Notes: generated from the letters alone by a model not told the origin. A DNA stretch of 64,000 bases from Flavobacterium sp. (GCA_014377455.1 JACMPO010000077.1:81443-145442), one strand, 5' to 3'. Numbered from the stretch's first letter, positions 34,085 to 43,376 are shown. A program made the numbers and translations.

Positions 34085-34759
34085 CTATACATTGAGATAG
34101 TATCCAAAACCAGATCTTGTAAGAATTAGTTTTTCAGGATGTTCCTTATCAATTTTTTTTCTTAAAAAATTAATATATACTTCTATTGTATTCATATTAC
34201 TTTCAAATTGAATATCCCAAATTTGCTCAGCAATAGCTTGTTTTGACAAAATTTTTCCTTTAGCATTTGCTAAAATGAGTAAAAGCTGGTATTCTTTTGG
34301 AGTTAAATCAATAGAAATTCCGTTACGCTTCACTTTAGCTTCTTTAATGTCAATTTCTAAATCTTTGATAACTAAAAATTCCTTTTTGTCTTGAGGCAAA
34401 CCGCTTCTTCTTAAAAGTGCCATTATTCGCATGTAAAGTTCATCAAAATGAAAGGGTTTTACTAAATAATCATCTGCTCCAACTGTAAATGCATCCATTT
34501 TATCTTGAATATCTCGGTAAGCTGTAAGCATTAAAATGGGTACATCAGAGTTGGACTCGCGTACTTTTTTACAAACATCAAGTCCATTTAACTTTGGTAC
34601 ATTTATATCTAAAAGAAAGATATCATAGTTTGTAATTTTAATTTGTTTCAAAAATAAATCTCCATCAAAAACGGCGTCACAATCGATACTCATAGTTTTC
34701 AAAAAACTAATTACTTCTTTTGATAAAATTGGATCGTCTTCTAGTAGTAAAGCCTTCAT
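34085..34759 (-). CDS. OmpR/PhoB-family response regulator (orphan)
   Basis: A 224-residue DNA-binding regulator. The receiver domain (about 1-120) has acidic DD at 8-9, phospho-acceptor Asp51 (LLDINVPKLNG) and the switch Lys in DDYLVKPF. The winged-helix effector (about 130-222) has DLTPKEYQLLLILANAKGKILSKQAIAEQIW and the terminal TRSGFGYYL. No histidine kinase gene is adjacent; neighbours are the acyltransferase (convergent) and an aldo/keto reductase (divergent). The orphan kinase at 13.8 kb is one possible partner, a pure inference from both lacking a mate. Confidence 0.9.
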   Translation of the reverse strand: MKALLLEDDPILSKEVISFLKTMSIDCDAVFDGDLFLKQIKITNYDIFLLDINVPKLNGLDVCKKVRESNSDVPILMLTAYRDIQDKMDAFTVGADDYLVKPFHFDELYMRIMALLRRSGLPQDKKEFLVIKDLEIDIKEAKVKRNGISIDLTPKEYQLLLILANAKGKILSKQAIAEQIWDIQFESNMNTIEVYINFLRKKIDKEHPEKLILTRSGFGYYLNV

Positions 34760-34870
34760 TTAAATAAAATTATATGTAAAAGTAAAAGTTTATTTTTTTT
34801 GAGTAACCAGAAATCAAAAAATTTTATTTTGTTTAACATGTTTACACCACAATTTTTGTTTTTGAAAATG

Positions 34871-34878
34871 TACTTTTG
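34871..34878 (+). promoter_or_regulatory. Predicted -7 box for the aldo/keto reductase
   Basis: TACTTTTG followed by CA ends 17 bases before the ATG at 34896. It matches the phylum consensus. Confidence 0.5.
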
Positions 34879-34895
34879 CACAAATTTATATTTTT

Positions 34896-35930
34896 ATGAA
34901 ATACACGTTACTGCCTAATACCGATTTGAAAATTAGCACCATTTGTTTAGGAACAATGACTTTTGGGGAACAAAATTCCGAAACTGATGCTCATAAACAA
35001 TTAGATTTTGCTATTAACGAAGGGATAAATTTTATTGATACCGCAGAAATGTATCCAGTTGCAGCACGAGAAGCAACTTTAGGACTAACTGAAAAATACA
35101 TTGGATCTTGGTTAAAAAAGTCAGGGAAAAGAAACGAAATAGTATTGGCAACTAAAATTGCTGGGCCAAATCGTGGCATGGATTACATTAGAAATCCACT
35201 GAATTTTTCTGAAAAAAGTATCCATGAAGCTATTGATAATAGTTTGAAAAATTTACAAACTGATTACATTGATTTATATCAAATGCATTGGCCAGAACGC
35301 GTTATGAACATGTTTGGACAACGAGGCGTTTCTAATATTGATGCAAACTGGCAAGAAAATTTTAGTGAACTCCTTTCTGTTTATAATGGATTAATTAAAG
35401 AAGGAAAAATCAAACATATTGGCGTTTCCAACGAAGCACCATGGGGAGTAATGAAGTTTTTATCAGAAGCAGAGAAAAATAATTTACCCAAAATTGTCAC
35501 TATTCAAAACCCTTTTTCTTTATTAAATAGACTTTTTGAAGTTGGATTATCTGAAGTTTGTCTTCGAGAAAATGTGGGATTGCTTGCCTATTCTCCACTC
35601 GCTTTTGGCATTTTATCGGGCAAACACCTCAACGGAAAAGTTCCAACTTCGCGAATTGGATTGTTTCCTCAGTTTTCAAGATATACCAATGATAATTGTA
35701 CCAAAGCAACCAAGTTATACAAGGAATTAGCCGAAAGCAATGGACTTACATTAACAGAAATGTCGCTTGCATTTGTTCAAAAACAAAGTTTTGTAAAAGC
35801 AACTATTGTAGGAGCAACTACATTAGAACAACTTAAAGAAAATATCAATACTCACAAAATCACATTGTCTGATAAAATTTGTGCTGAAATAAATGCAATT
35901 CAAGAATTGATACCAAATCCAGCTCCATAA
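34896..35930 (+). CDS. NADP(H)-dependent aldo/keto reductase, Tas-like
   Basis: A 344-residue TIM-barrel oxidoreductase. Visible features are the start LPNTDLKISTICLGTMTFGEQ, catalytic FIDTAEMYP (Asp and Tyr), the Lys in VLATKIAG, the His in YQMHWPER, and the NADPH-binding segment near VGATTLEQLKENI. The two-part pattern TAEMYPVAAREATLGLTE is characteristic of the Tas protein subgroup of E. coli. The physiological substrate is unknown. No signal peptide is present. It is convergent with the sorted sugar dehydrogenase, with stops only one base apart and no visible terminator. Confidence 0.9.
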   Translation: MKYTLLPNTDLKISTICLGTMTFGEQNSETDAHKQLDFAINEGINFIDTAEMYPVAAREATLGLTEKYIGSWLKKSGKRNEIVLATKIAGPNRGMDYIRNPLNFSEKSIHEAIDNSLKNLQTDYIDLYQMHWPERVMNMFGQRGVSNIDANWQENFSELLSVYNGLIKEGKIKHIGVSNEAPWGVMKFLSEAEKNNLPKIVTIQNPFSLLNRLFEVGLSEVCLRENVGLLAYSPLAFGILSGKHLNGKVPTSRIGLFPQFSRYTNDNCTKATKLYKELAESNGLTLTEMSLAFVQKQSFVKATIVGATTLEQLKENINTHKITLSDKICAEINAIQELIPNPAP

Positions 35931-35931
35931 A

Positions 35932-37299
35932 TTATTCTACAATCAATTTCGTTTTAAAGCTATTTCCTAAATTATCCTCGATTGAAGCGATATAAGTACC
36001 CATTGCAAGCGTAGTTGTTGGAATTGACATGTTAAGATTATCAATAATTTGAGTATAAACTTGTTTTCCCGACACATCAAAAATTGTAATTTTAACCGGT
36101 ATTGTACCCAAACTATTTTTTATAAAAAATTCTCGTTTGGCAGGATTTGGATAAATTGAAAATGGTGAAGCATCAAACTTATTGTTTGATAACGAGGAAT
36201 CTGTAACCTTATATATGGTTCCATTTGCCTGTCCTGTAACAAACAACTCACCATTTGTATCTTCGCCAAAAGTGGTAAAATAATTATCGCCCGTAAAAGT
36301 TTGCGAATAAGTAATTGTACCAGTTGCGTCAACATATCCTATTCTATTTATACAATAATCAGCAAAAAAATATTTATTTTGAAAATTAGGATACTGCGTT
36401 CCAGTATATAAGTAACCTCCAGTTATTGAACAACCTCCAGTAGAATGAGAATATTGTGCAAATGGCATAACCATAGTTCCGGCTGGTGCGCAACTAGCGG
36501 TATTGTATGCGGCATTTCCTTCATAACAACGCCATCCAAAATTTAAACCCGTTGGCAAAGGACTTACCACTTTATCAATTTCTTCAATTGTATTTTGACC
36601 TACATCAGCAATCCATAAATCGCCATTGAGTCTATTAAATGAAAATTTCCACGGATTTCGTACCCCAATTGCCCATATTTCATCGTTTCCTGCAATTCCA
36701 ACAAAAGGATTTGTGGGCGGAATTCCGTAAGGTGTCCCAGAATTTACATCGATCCGTAAAATTTTTCCTAAATTTTCATTAATATTTTGAGCTCTATTCC
36801 CAGGATCTCCACCACTTCCTCCATCACCCATTCCTATATACAAATATCCATCAGGACCAAATTTTAAATTTCCTCCATTATGATTAGAATACGGTTGAGT
36901 AATAGTTAAAAGTATAGTTCCCGTAGTTTGTGCAACGTTTGGGTTTGCAGAAACTGAATATTTTGCAATTACAGTATTTCCAGCAGTATTAGTATAATTT
37001 ACAAAGAAAAAACCGTTTGTTGCATAGTCTGGATGAAATGCTAATCCCAATAAACCTCTTTCGCCTCCTGTACTTATAACAGATGATAGATTTAAAAATG
37101 GAGTAGCATTTGTAGTTCCATTACTATTTAAAATTTTTATCAATCCTTCCTGTTGCACCACAAAAAATCGAGAATCATTTGCAGGATGAGTCATTTCTAC
37201 AGGATTTGTAAAACCTGTAGCAAATGTTTGAAGCTGAATTACCTGGCAAAAACTGAAAAAGTAAATAAAGCAAGAACAAAAAATTAATTTAGTTTTCAT
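35932..37299 (-). CDS. Secreted PQQ-dependent sugar dehydrogenase-like protein with T9SS sorting domain
   Basis: A 455-residue extracellular protein. The signal peptide ends near FSFCQ. A six-bladed propeller of the soluble glucose/aldose sugar dehydrogenase family follows (about 22-370: GERGLLGLAFHPDY, NHNGGNLKFGPDGYLYIGMGDGG, IWAIGVRNPWKFSF). The C-terminal ~75 residues (SIYPNPAKREFFIKN ... TTLAMGTYIASIE) are a type A T9SS sorting domain. By family, such proteins oxidise aldoses with PQQ, though many members are untested. I start at ATG 37299. The sorting domain shows the organism uses the type IX system, agreeing with gldD/gldE. Confidence 0.9.
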   Translation of the reverse strand: MKTKLIFCSCFIYFFSFCQVIQLQTFATGFTNPVEMTHPANDSRFFVVQQEGLIKILNSNGTTNATPFLNLSSVISTGGERGLLGLAFHPDYATNGFFFVNYTNTAGNTVIAKYSVSANPNVAQTTGTILLTITQPYSNHNGGNLKFGPDGYLYIGMGDGGSGGDPGNRAQNINENLGKILRIDVNSGTPYGIPPTNPFVGIAGNDEIWAIGVRNPWKFSFNRLNGDLWIADVGQNTIEEIDKVVSPLPTGLNFGWRCYEGNAAYNTASCAPAGTMVMPFAQYSHSTGGCSITGGYLYTGTQYPNFQNKYFFADYCINRIGYVDATGTITYSQTFTGDNYFTTFGEDTNGELFVTGQANGTIYKVTDSSLSNNKFDASPFSIYPNPAKREFFIKNSLGTIPVKITIFDVSGKQVYTQIIDNLNMSIPTTTLAMGTYIASIEDNLGNSFKTKLIVE

Positions 37300-37502
37300 G
37301 ATAATAAATTTATTGATTATCAAATATATGAATTTTTCTAATAAGTTGTTTTTTAATAAGTTAGTTTTTGAATGAATTTAAAGCTAACCATATTTTAAAA
37401 AATATTAATTAGACCCCTTATAAAAATAGTGTTGATTTCTAAAATTTAATATTTTTTTATAAATTTACTCTAAATAAATAGGGGTAATTTAAAAATAGTT
37501 TT

Positions 37503-38830
37503 ATGAAAATAGAAAAGAGATGGATAATTTCATTTGTACTAATAAGTATTGTAGCCATTTCAGGCTTATTTTGGAAAACAAAAAATGCTGTTGTTTCTGC
37601 TACTTTTGATACCAGTACATCTATAAATTTTGCTGATGTTGCTTGGTTATTAACCGCTTCCTGTCTTGTTTTATTGATGACTCCAGGGCTTTCCTTTTTT
37701 TATGGAGGTATTGTTGGCAAAAAAAATGTGCTTTCTACTATGTTCAAAAGCTTCATTTGCTTGGGAGTAATCAGTTTACTTTGGGTTGTTATTGGTTTTA
37801 GTTTGTCATTTGGAAGTCCTGTTGGGATAACAATAAACGGAATTTATTACGGAATTTTTGGAAATCCGTTTGACTTTGCTTTTTTTAATCAAGTTGTTGT
37901 TTTACCACACAAAAAACTGGGTTCGACTATTCCTTTTATTCTTTTTGCTCTTTTTCAAATGAAATTTGCTGTAATAACTCCTGCATTAATCACAGGAGCT
38001 TTAGCCGAACGCATTCGATTTATTTCTTTTCTTTTATTTATTTGTTTATTCTCGATTTTCATTTACGCTCCATTGTGTCACATGATATGGCATCCAAATG
38101 GTTTGTTAGGAAGTTATTTTGGAGTGAAGGATTTTGCTGGATGCACTGTTGTTCACATGAGTGCAGGTTTAGCTGCACTTGCAGGAGTTTTAGTTCTAGG
38201 TAAACGAAAAAATAGCGAACATATCCCAACTAATATACCTTTTGTCCTTTTAGGAACTGGAATGTTGTGGTTTGGATGGTTTGGCTTTAATGCTGGATCG
38301 GCATTAGCTGCAAATGCAATGGCAGCAATGGCATTTGCAACAACAATAATAGCATCAGCGGCAGCAATGTTAACTTGGGTATTTTATGATAGAATAAATG
38401 GTAGGAAAATTTCCACACTTGGTGCGTGCATTGGAGCTGCTGTAGGATTAGTTGTTATTACTCCTGCTGCAGTTTATGTTTCCATTCCTGAGAGTATATT
38501 CTTCGGATTTATTGGTGCAATTGTTTCAAATACTATGGTTTATTGAAAAAAATTGATGACACTTTAGACGTTTTTGCCTGTCATGGTGTAGGCGGAATTA
38601 TGGGAATGATTTTAACAGCTATTTTTGCTAAAGGCGAAAACGCTAGTTTACTTCATGGAGGATGGAATATATTTGGCCATCATATGATCGTCTTAATTCT
38701 AGTAAGTAGTTTTACTTTTTGTGGTGCGTATTTATTATTTAAAATAACAAATACTATAATTCCCCTTCGAGTTTCGGAAATTTCAGAAGAACTTGGATTA
38801 GATTTGCCGCAACATGATGAGAAATTTTAA
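37503..38830 (+). pseudogene. amt: Ammonium transporter Amt, interrupted by a single-base frameshift
   Basis: Together two track ORFs (37503-38546 and 38543-38830) form one Amt. The first part has the N-terminal helices, MTPGLSFFYGGIVGKKN, ALIT-GALAERI, the ammonium-site DFAGCTVVHM (Asp and first pore His), and GFNAGSALAAN. It ends IVSNTMVY with TGA. The second, in the -1 frame, continues KKIDDTLDVFACHGVGGI with the second pore His and the last two helices. One missing base just before an A7 run explains the break. No slippery heptamer for programmed shifting is present. A sequencing error is possible. No glnK gene is nearby. If real, the transporter is inactive unless the TTGA overlap allows reinitiation and assembly. 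Confidence 0.85.
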
Positions 38831-38865
38831 TAAAAATTACTAATTTCACTTAAAATAAAATTATC

Positions 38866-39366
38866 ATGAAAAAGCTAAAAATTATCTGCTTATTAATTTC
38901 AACATTTAGTTTTTCTCAAAATGTGGAGATAAGTAAAACACAAATAAATGATATTTTAAATAACTGGCACAAAGCAGCATCCAATGCAAAATTTGATGAT
39001 TATTTTTCGGTTTTAACCGATGATGCTGTATTTATTGGAACAGATGCAACCGAAAACTGGAACAGAAACGAGTTTAAAGTTTTTGCAAAACCCTATTTTG
39101 ATAAAGGCAAAGCATGGAGTTTTTTACCCCTAGAAAGACACATTTATTTTAGTAGTGATAAAAAAATCGCTTGGTTTGATGAATTGCTTCGTACACAAAT
39201 GAAAATATGCCGTGGAAGTGGCGTGTTGGTTAAGTATAAAAATACTTGGAAAATAAAACAATATGTACTGTCAATGACAATTCCAAATGAAAATACAAAC
39301 GAGGTTGTAAAAATTAAAACTGAAAATGAGGATAAAATAATTTTAAAATTAAAAAAATTAAATTAA
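38866..39366 (+). CDS. Exported SnoaL/NTF2-like domain protein
   Basis: A 166-residue protein with a short signal peptide (about 1-17, ending FSFSQ). A cone-shaped NTF2/SnoaL-like domain follows (about 22-145): ILNNWHKAASNAKFDDYFSVLTDDAVFIGTDATENWNR, then HIYFSSDKKIAWFDELL and VKYKNTWKIKQYVLSMTIPNE. Such domains are used by many unrelated enzymes and binding proteins, so no reaction is inferred. A Lys-rich tail ends the protein. It starts 36 bases after amt on the same strand and precedes two further exported proteins. Confidence 0.8.
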   Translation: MKKLKIICLLISTFSFSQNVEISKTQINDILNNWHKAASNAKFDDYFSVLTDDAVFIGTDATENWNRNEFKVFAKPYFDKGKAWSFLPLERHIYFSSDKKIAWFDELLRTQMKICRGSGVLVKYKNTWKIKQYVLSMTIPNENTNEVVKIKTENEDKIILKLKKLN

Positions 39367-39509
39367 ATTTATAAATTAAATTCAAATTGCTGTTATTTAA
39401 GCAAATAATATCTTTTTATTTATAATCATTTTAAATTAATAAATATTTTACAAATCTAAAACCATATTGGTATTACTTCCGTAACTATTAATAGCAAAAC
39501 AAAAAAATA

Positions 39510-39947
39510 ATGAAAATTAATAAAAAAGCGAAATTAATTATAGGTAGTATTTTAGGAATATTTCTATTGTTTTTTTTGATTTTGGTTTACCATATTGCTA
39601 CTGCTAAACCAGTAGTTGTTGATGAACCACATTTACAAATTAGTAGAATTGATTTTTCTGAACCTTTAGATTCTGCACAAGCTAAACAAGTTTGTAAAGA
39701 TTTAAGGACTATTCAAGGGATCACAAAAGATAGTATACTTGTTAAAAGAAATGTTGTTGTATATTTTCATGATAACTCATTAACAAATTCTCAAAAAGTA
39801 TTTGATCAATTAATGACAAAAAGAAAATATAATGCAAAACCATTTTTTGTTTCAAAAGAATTAGCATCAAAATCGGTATGTCCAGCTATGAAAAACAATA
39901 GTTTTAGCTTTCGATTTTCAAGAGAAATACAACGAATTTTTAATTAA
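39510..39947 (+). CDS. Membrane-anchored hypothetical protein with possible ferredoxin-like periplasmic domain
   Basis: I do not recognise this family with confidence. The 145-residue protein has Lys-rich residues 1-8, one strong TM helix (about 9-32) and a periplasmic domain of about 110 residues. Within it, ISRIDFSEPLDSAQAKQVCKDLRTIQGI and DSILVKRNVVVYFHDNSL read like the beta-alpha-beta of an HMA/ferredoxin-like fold without a CxxC site. Two Cys remain (VCKDL and SVCPAM). It precedes the globin-like lipoprotein by 18 bases, so the two are probably one transcript, possibly linked in haem, metal or redox chemistry. Confidence 0.65.
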   Translation: MKINKKAKLIIGSILGIFLLFFLILVYHIATAKPVVVDEPHLQISRIDFSEPLDSAQAKQVCKDLRTIQGITKDSILVKRNVVVYFHDNSLTNSQKVFDQLMTKRKYNAKPFFVSKELASKSVCPAMKNNSFSFRFSREIQRIFN

Positions 39948-39965
39948 TCTATAAATATTTAAATC

Positions 39966-40565
39966 ATGAAAAAGTTTTCAAAATTTGCATTATGTGCATT
40001 AGTAATTACAAGTGCTTTTTTTACATCTTGTAGTTCAAGTTCAAACGATCAAACCCCAGCACCTTCTTCTCCAACCATCTATGCTAGATTGGGAGGAACT
40101 GCACCTGTTCCAGATCCTTATAATCCAGGAAATACAACTGAAGCAGGACGTTTGGCTTACACTAAAGTTGTTAAATCAACAATCCAAAATATTATTGCGG
40201 ATATAACTAGTAACCCACCAGCACAAGGAAATCTGGGTGCTCATTTTGCGCCTTTGCTTTCTGAAACAGGAGCAACTCAGGCAACAAATTTGGCTGAATT
40301 AACAAATAATTTAGTTAATTTCTTTTCTTATAATACCGGTGGAACAAATCCAATAAATACTTACACTGGTATGGATATGGCGACTGCACACAATCCTGCA
40401 ATGAATCCTAGAATGGGAGTTAAATCAACTAGTGCAAATTATACAAAATTTGAAGGTTATGTAGGTGCGGCTGCTGTTACTAATGGTGTAGCTGCTAACA
40501 CGCAACTTTATTCAGATATAGTTGCTGTATTGGAATCATTGAGACCAACAATAGTTCAACAATAA
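39966..40565 (+). CDS. Predicted lipoprotein with group 1 truncated-haemoglobin-like domain
   Basis: A 199-residue lipoprotein with lipobox FTSC (Cys22) after a signal peptide, then a Ser/Pro linker. The rest aligns by eye with group 1 truncated globins: TIYARLGG (39-44 region), a helix KVVKSTIQNIIADI, HFAPLL, LTNNLVNFF, then YTGMDMATAH with His142 at the proximal F8 position. ESLRPTIV closes the domain, like the family's final helix. Insertions after RLGG and before the B-helix make it longer than usual. Truncated globins are normally cytosolic; a lipid-anchored one is unusual. Haem binding is inferred only. It is followed by a strong terminator. Confidence 0.72.
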   Translation: MKKFSKFALCALVITSAFFTSCSSSSNDQTPAPSSPTIYARLGGTAPVPDPYNPGNTTEAGRLAYTKVVKSTIQNIIADITSNPPAQGNLGAHFAPLLSETGATQATNLAELTNNLVNFFSYNTGGTNPINTYTGMDMATAHNPAMNPRMGVKSTSANYTKFEGYVGAAAVTNGVAANTQLYSDIVAVLESLRPTIVQQ

Positions 40566-40587
40566 AAAAGTTTGTTTTGTTTAGAGG

Positions 40588-40626
40588 GAAAACGCTGCCT
40601 AATTCTTTTTTAGGTGGCGTTTTTTA
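40588..40626. terminator. Bidirectional terminator between globin-like gene and yyaL-like gene
   Basis: AAAACGCTGCCTAA and TTAGGTGGCGTTTT pair over 14 positions with two G-T pairs, followed by T6. The right arm overlaps the stop codon region of the minus-strand gene. Confidence 0.8.
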
Positions 40627-42642
40627 TTTTAAAATATAATCGATTACCTCTTCTATCTTTTTAAATGGAAGTTGACATATTCTGTTTTGACATAAATAAT
40701 ATAAATTTTCATTTTTACTAAATCTATTTTTTAAAAATGGGAGTTGAGACACTTTACTAGTACCAGCAATAACAGTGTTTGGCAAAAACAAGCTATTCCA
40801 CTTTTTCAAATCCTGTGACACATTATTTCCACAAATTGCTATTTCATTATTTAGATTCAAAAAATAAAGTGATGCATTGAGCCAGTTAGAATAAGCCGAA
40901 GCATAATCAATATTTGGAATGATATTCAGAATCATTTTTTGAGCAATTTCTTCATAATAAGTAAAATCAAAATAAGTACTTAAGGCAAGTAAATTAGAAG
41001 CCATAACAGAATTTGACGCAGGAATCACATTATCTTCTAGCTCAAAATGAGTTGTTATTAATTCATCATCTTTTATAGATGTAAATCTAAAAAAGTGAGT
41101 TTTCGCATCATAAAAATTATCCAAACAATAATCTACAAGTTGCTTCGCCGTTTGGAGCCAATTTTCATCTAATGTAATTTGATATAAACCAATAAAAGCT
41201 TCGATTGTAAAACAATAATCTTCTAAATATCCGTTTATAGTAGCTTTATTGTGTTTATAATTATGATATAAATTCCCCGATTCTAATAGAAATTTTTGCA
41301 AAATAAAATTCCCATTCTGTAGTGCAATTTCTAAATACTTTTCAGTTCCAAAAGCTTTGTAAGCATCTATAAAACCTTTTAACATAATGGCATTCCAAGA
41401 ACACAAACACTTATCGTCAAGTCTTGGTTTAGCTCTTTTTTCACGTTCAAAATGTAAAATTTCTTCCCACTCGGTTTTCTTATTTTGCAAGTCGAGTTCT
41501 GAAATTGAATTTTGCGATGCAATTTCACGCAACGATTTATTTTGAATTAAAACATAATTCCCGTTTTCCCAAAATCCGAAATCGTTTACATTAAATACCT
41601 CCGAGAACAAATTGAAATCTTGTTTTATAATTTCTTTTAGTTCTGTTATTTTCCAAACATAAAATGCGCCTTCTTCAAGATGATTTTCATGATTGATACT
41701 ATCAGCATCAAGCGAAGCATAAAATCCAAATTCTGGTGAGAATAATTCTTTTTCGACAAACAAAAGTGTTTTTTCAACAACCTGTTTGTATAGAATATTT
41801 TTAGTTAATTTATAAGCATTACTATATAAACTCACAAGTTGTCCGTTATCATATAGCATTTTTTCAAAATGAGGAATATGCCATTTAAAATCTACTGAAT
41901 AGCGTGAAAATCCTCCATCAACTGTGTCAAAAATTCCTCCGTAAGCCATTTTGGTAAGTGTAAGATTTACAAAATCTAATAGAGTATTATTTTGAGTTAC
42001 ATAACCATAATTAAGTAGAAAATTATAATTGGTAGGCATCATAAACTTTGGAGCTCTAGCCATGCCACCAAACTCTAAATCAAAACTTTTTTGCCACTTC
42101 TGAATTAATAATTCTATAGCTTCAAAATTAAATTCTGTATTTGGATTATCATTTGATATTACTGATAATTGTTGTAACCCTTCGTGCAGTTTATCGGCGT
42201 ATTCTATTAATTTTTCTGGATTTTTGGAATACAAATCCTGCAATTGAATTAAATAGTCAATCCATTCTTCTTTTCTAAAATAAGTTCCGCCCCAAACTGG
42301 TTTTCCATTTGGAAGACAAACCACATTTAAAGGCCAACCGCCACGTGACGTCATTATTTGCACTGCTTTCATGTAAACCGCATCTACATCTGGTCGTTCC
42401 TCTCGATCTACTTTTATTGCAATAAAATCTTTATTCATTACGGTTGCAACTTCTGTATCTTCAAAACTTTCGTGCTCCATAACATGACACCAATGGCACG
42501 CTGCATAACCTACACTAACAATTATAAGTTTGTTTGTTAAAACTGCGGTATCCAACGATTTTTGGTTCCATCCTTTCCAAAACACGGGATTAGTAGCGTG
42601 TTGTAATAAATAAGGACTGGATTCTAAATGGAGTTCATTCAT
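40624..42642 (-). CDS. YyaL/SSP411-type protein: thioredoxin-like domain plus (alpha/alpha)6 domain
   Basis: A 672-residue cytosolic protein of the DUF255 family. An N-terminal thioredoxin-like domain (about 1-165) has GYAACHWCHVMEHESFED (CxxC motif) and IKVDREERPDVDAVYM, and GGWPLNVVCLPNGKPVWGGTYF. A long six-hairpin glycosidase-like domain follows (about 190-600: HFEKMLYDNGQLVSLYSNAY, DDKCLCSWNAIMLKGFIDA). Homologues occur from bacteria to mammals (spermatogenesis-associated protein 20), with no agreed reaction. Length is typical. It stands alone between convergent and same-strand unrelated genes. Confidence 0.88.
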   Translation of the reverse strand: MNELHLESSPYLLQHATNPVFWKGWNQKSLDTAVLTNKLIIVSVGYAACHWCHVMEHESFEDTEVATVMNKDFIAIKVDREERPDVDAVYMKAVQIMTSRGGWPLNVVCLPNGKPVWGGTYFRKEEWIDYLIQLQDLYSKNPEKLIEYADKLHEGLQQLSVISNDNPNTEFNFEAIELLIQKWQKSFDLEFGGMARAPKFMMPTNYNFLLNYGYVTQNNTLLDFVNLTLTKMAYGGIFDTVDGGFSRYSVDFKWHIPHFEKMLYDNGQLVSLYSNAYKLTKNILYKQVVEKTLLFVEKELFSPEFGFYASLDADSINHENHLEEGAFYVWKITELKEIIKQDFNLFSEVFNVNDFGFWENGNYVLIQNKSLREIASQNSISELDLQNKKTEWEEILHFEREKRAKPRLDDKCLCSWNAIMLKGFIDAYKAFGTEKYLEIALQNGNFILQKFLLESGNLYHNYKHNKATINGYLEDYCFTIEAFIGLYQITLDENWLQTAKQLVDYCLDNFYDAKTHFFRFTSIKDDELITTHFELEDNVIPASNSVMASNLLALSTYFDFTYYEEIAQKMILNIIPNIDYASAYSNWLNASLYFLNLNNEIAICGNNVSQDLKKWNSLFLPNTVIAGTSKVSQLPFLKNRFSKNENLYYLCQNRICQLPFKKIEEVIDYILK

Positions 42643-42706
42643 GAAGATTTTGAATTACAAAAAAATGACATTTAATTTAATTTAATTTAATAGTAAACTA
42701 TTTTTC

Positions 42707-43216
42707 CTAAAAGGTTATTGAAATTCCCATTCCATTTGAATTTACTAAAAAACTGGAAGACTCGATATTGAAACCGGTTGACTTCTTCTTTTCTTCTGTG
42801 GCAGTCATCAATTCCACTGCTTGTTTAATTTTTTTGGTATAACCAATTTTTATCGGAATTGAAACCAATATCATTCCTGCACCTACATAATACATAATGT
42901 TGTTGGATTCAATTGTATTTGGGTTAAAATTAGAATTCCCGTTATTAGAATATTTTTGAATCATTGAATAATGTTTTATAATTACTGTTGCAATTCCTCC
43001 ATAAAACAATAAATTTCCAACAGTTTTTTTGAACCTACCAGCATTATATAATTTAAGAATTTCAGTATTATTTTCAAATAAACTTCTTATTTCTCTAGGT
43101 TTAAATTTCACGTTGTCTTCATTATAAATAGTTCCACCACTATGATAATGAAATTCTTGCTGTGCAAATGAAAAAATAGGAACAATAATCAAACAAATAA
43201 ATAGTAACTTTTTCAT
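42707..43216 (-). CDS. Exported hypothetical protein with two hydrophobic segments
   Basis: Not recognised. The 169-residue product has a signal peptide ending FSFAQ (about residue 19). A polar region contains EFHYHSGGTIYNEDNVKFKPREIRSLFENN. Two hydrophobic stretches follow (about 68-85, LLFYGGIATVIIK, and 108-125, YYVGAGMILVSIPIKIGYT), and the C-terminus is SFLVNSNGMGISITF, ending in aromatic Phe as outer-membrane proteins often do. Similar small exported proteins are common in flavobacteria. I use ATG 43216; the track's six extra residues contribute nothing. It is divergent from the response regulator at 43377. Confidence 0.6.
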   Translation of the reverse strand: MKKLLFICLIIVPIFSFAQQEFHYHSGGTIYNEDNVKFKPREIRSLFENNTEILKLYNAGRFKKTVGNLLFYGGIATVIIKHYSMIQKYSNNGNSNFNPNTIESNNIMYYVGAGMILVSIPIKIGYTKKIKQAVELMTATEEKKKSTGFNIESSSFLVNSNGMGISITF

Positions 43217-43376
43217 GATAAAGAATATATACATTCAAATGTAATTTTTAAATTTTAATAATCAAAATTCAATTAATAATTAAGCTTTACTAAAACAATC
43301 TCGTTAAATTTTAATTAATTAGAATAAAAATCAATTTCAATATTCGTTACTTTGATATGAAAATAACAAATTTAAA

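Noticed and set aside
38543-38546. Programmed frameshift or TGA recoding (Sec/Trp) in amt
   Set aside because: The downstream conserved frame is -1 relative to the TGA, so simple readthrough does not restore it. No X-XXY-YYZ heptamer precedes the stop, because the A7 run lies after it. Mutation or sequencing error is simpler.
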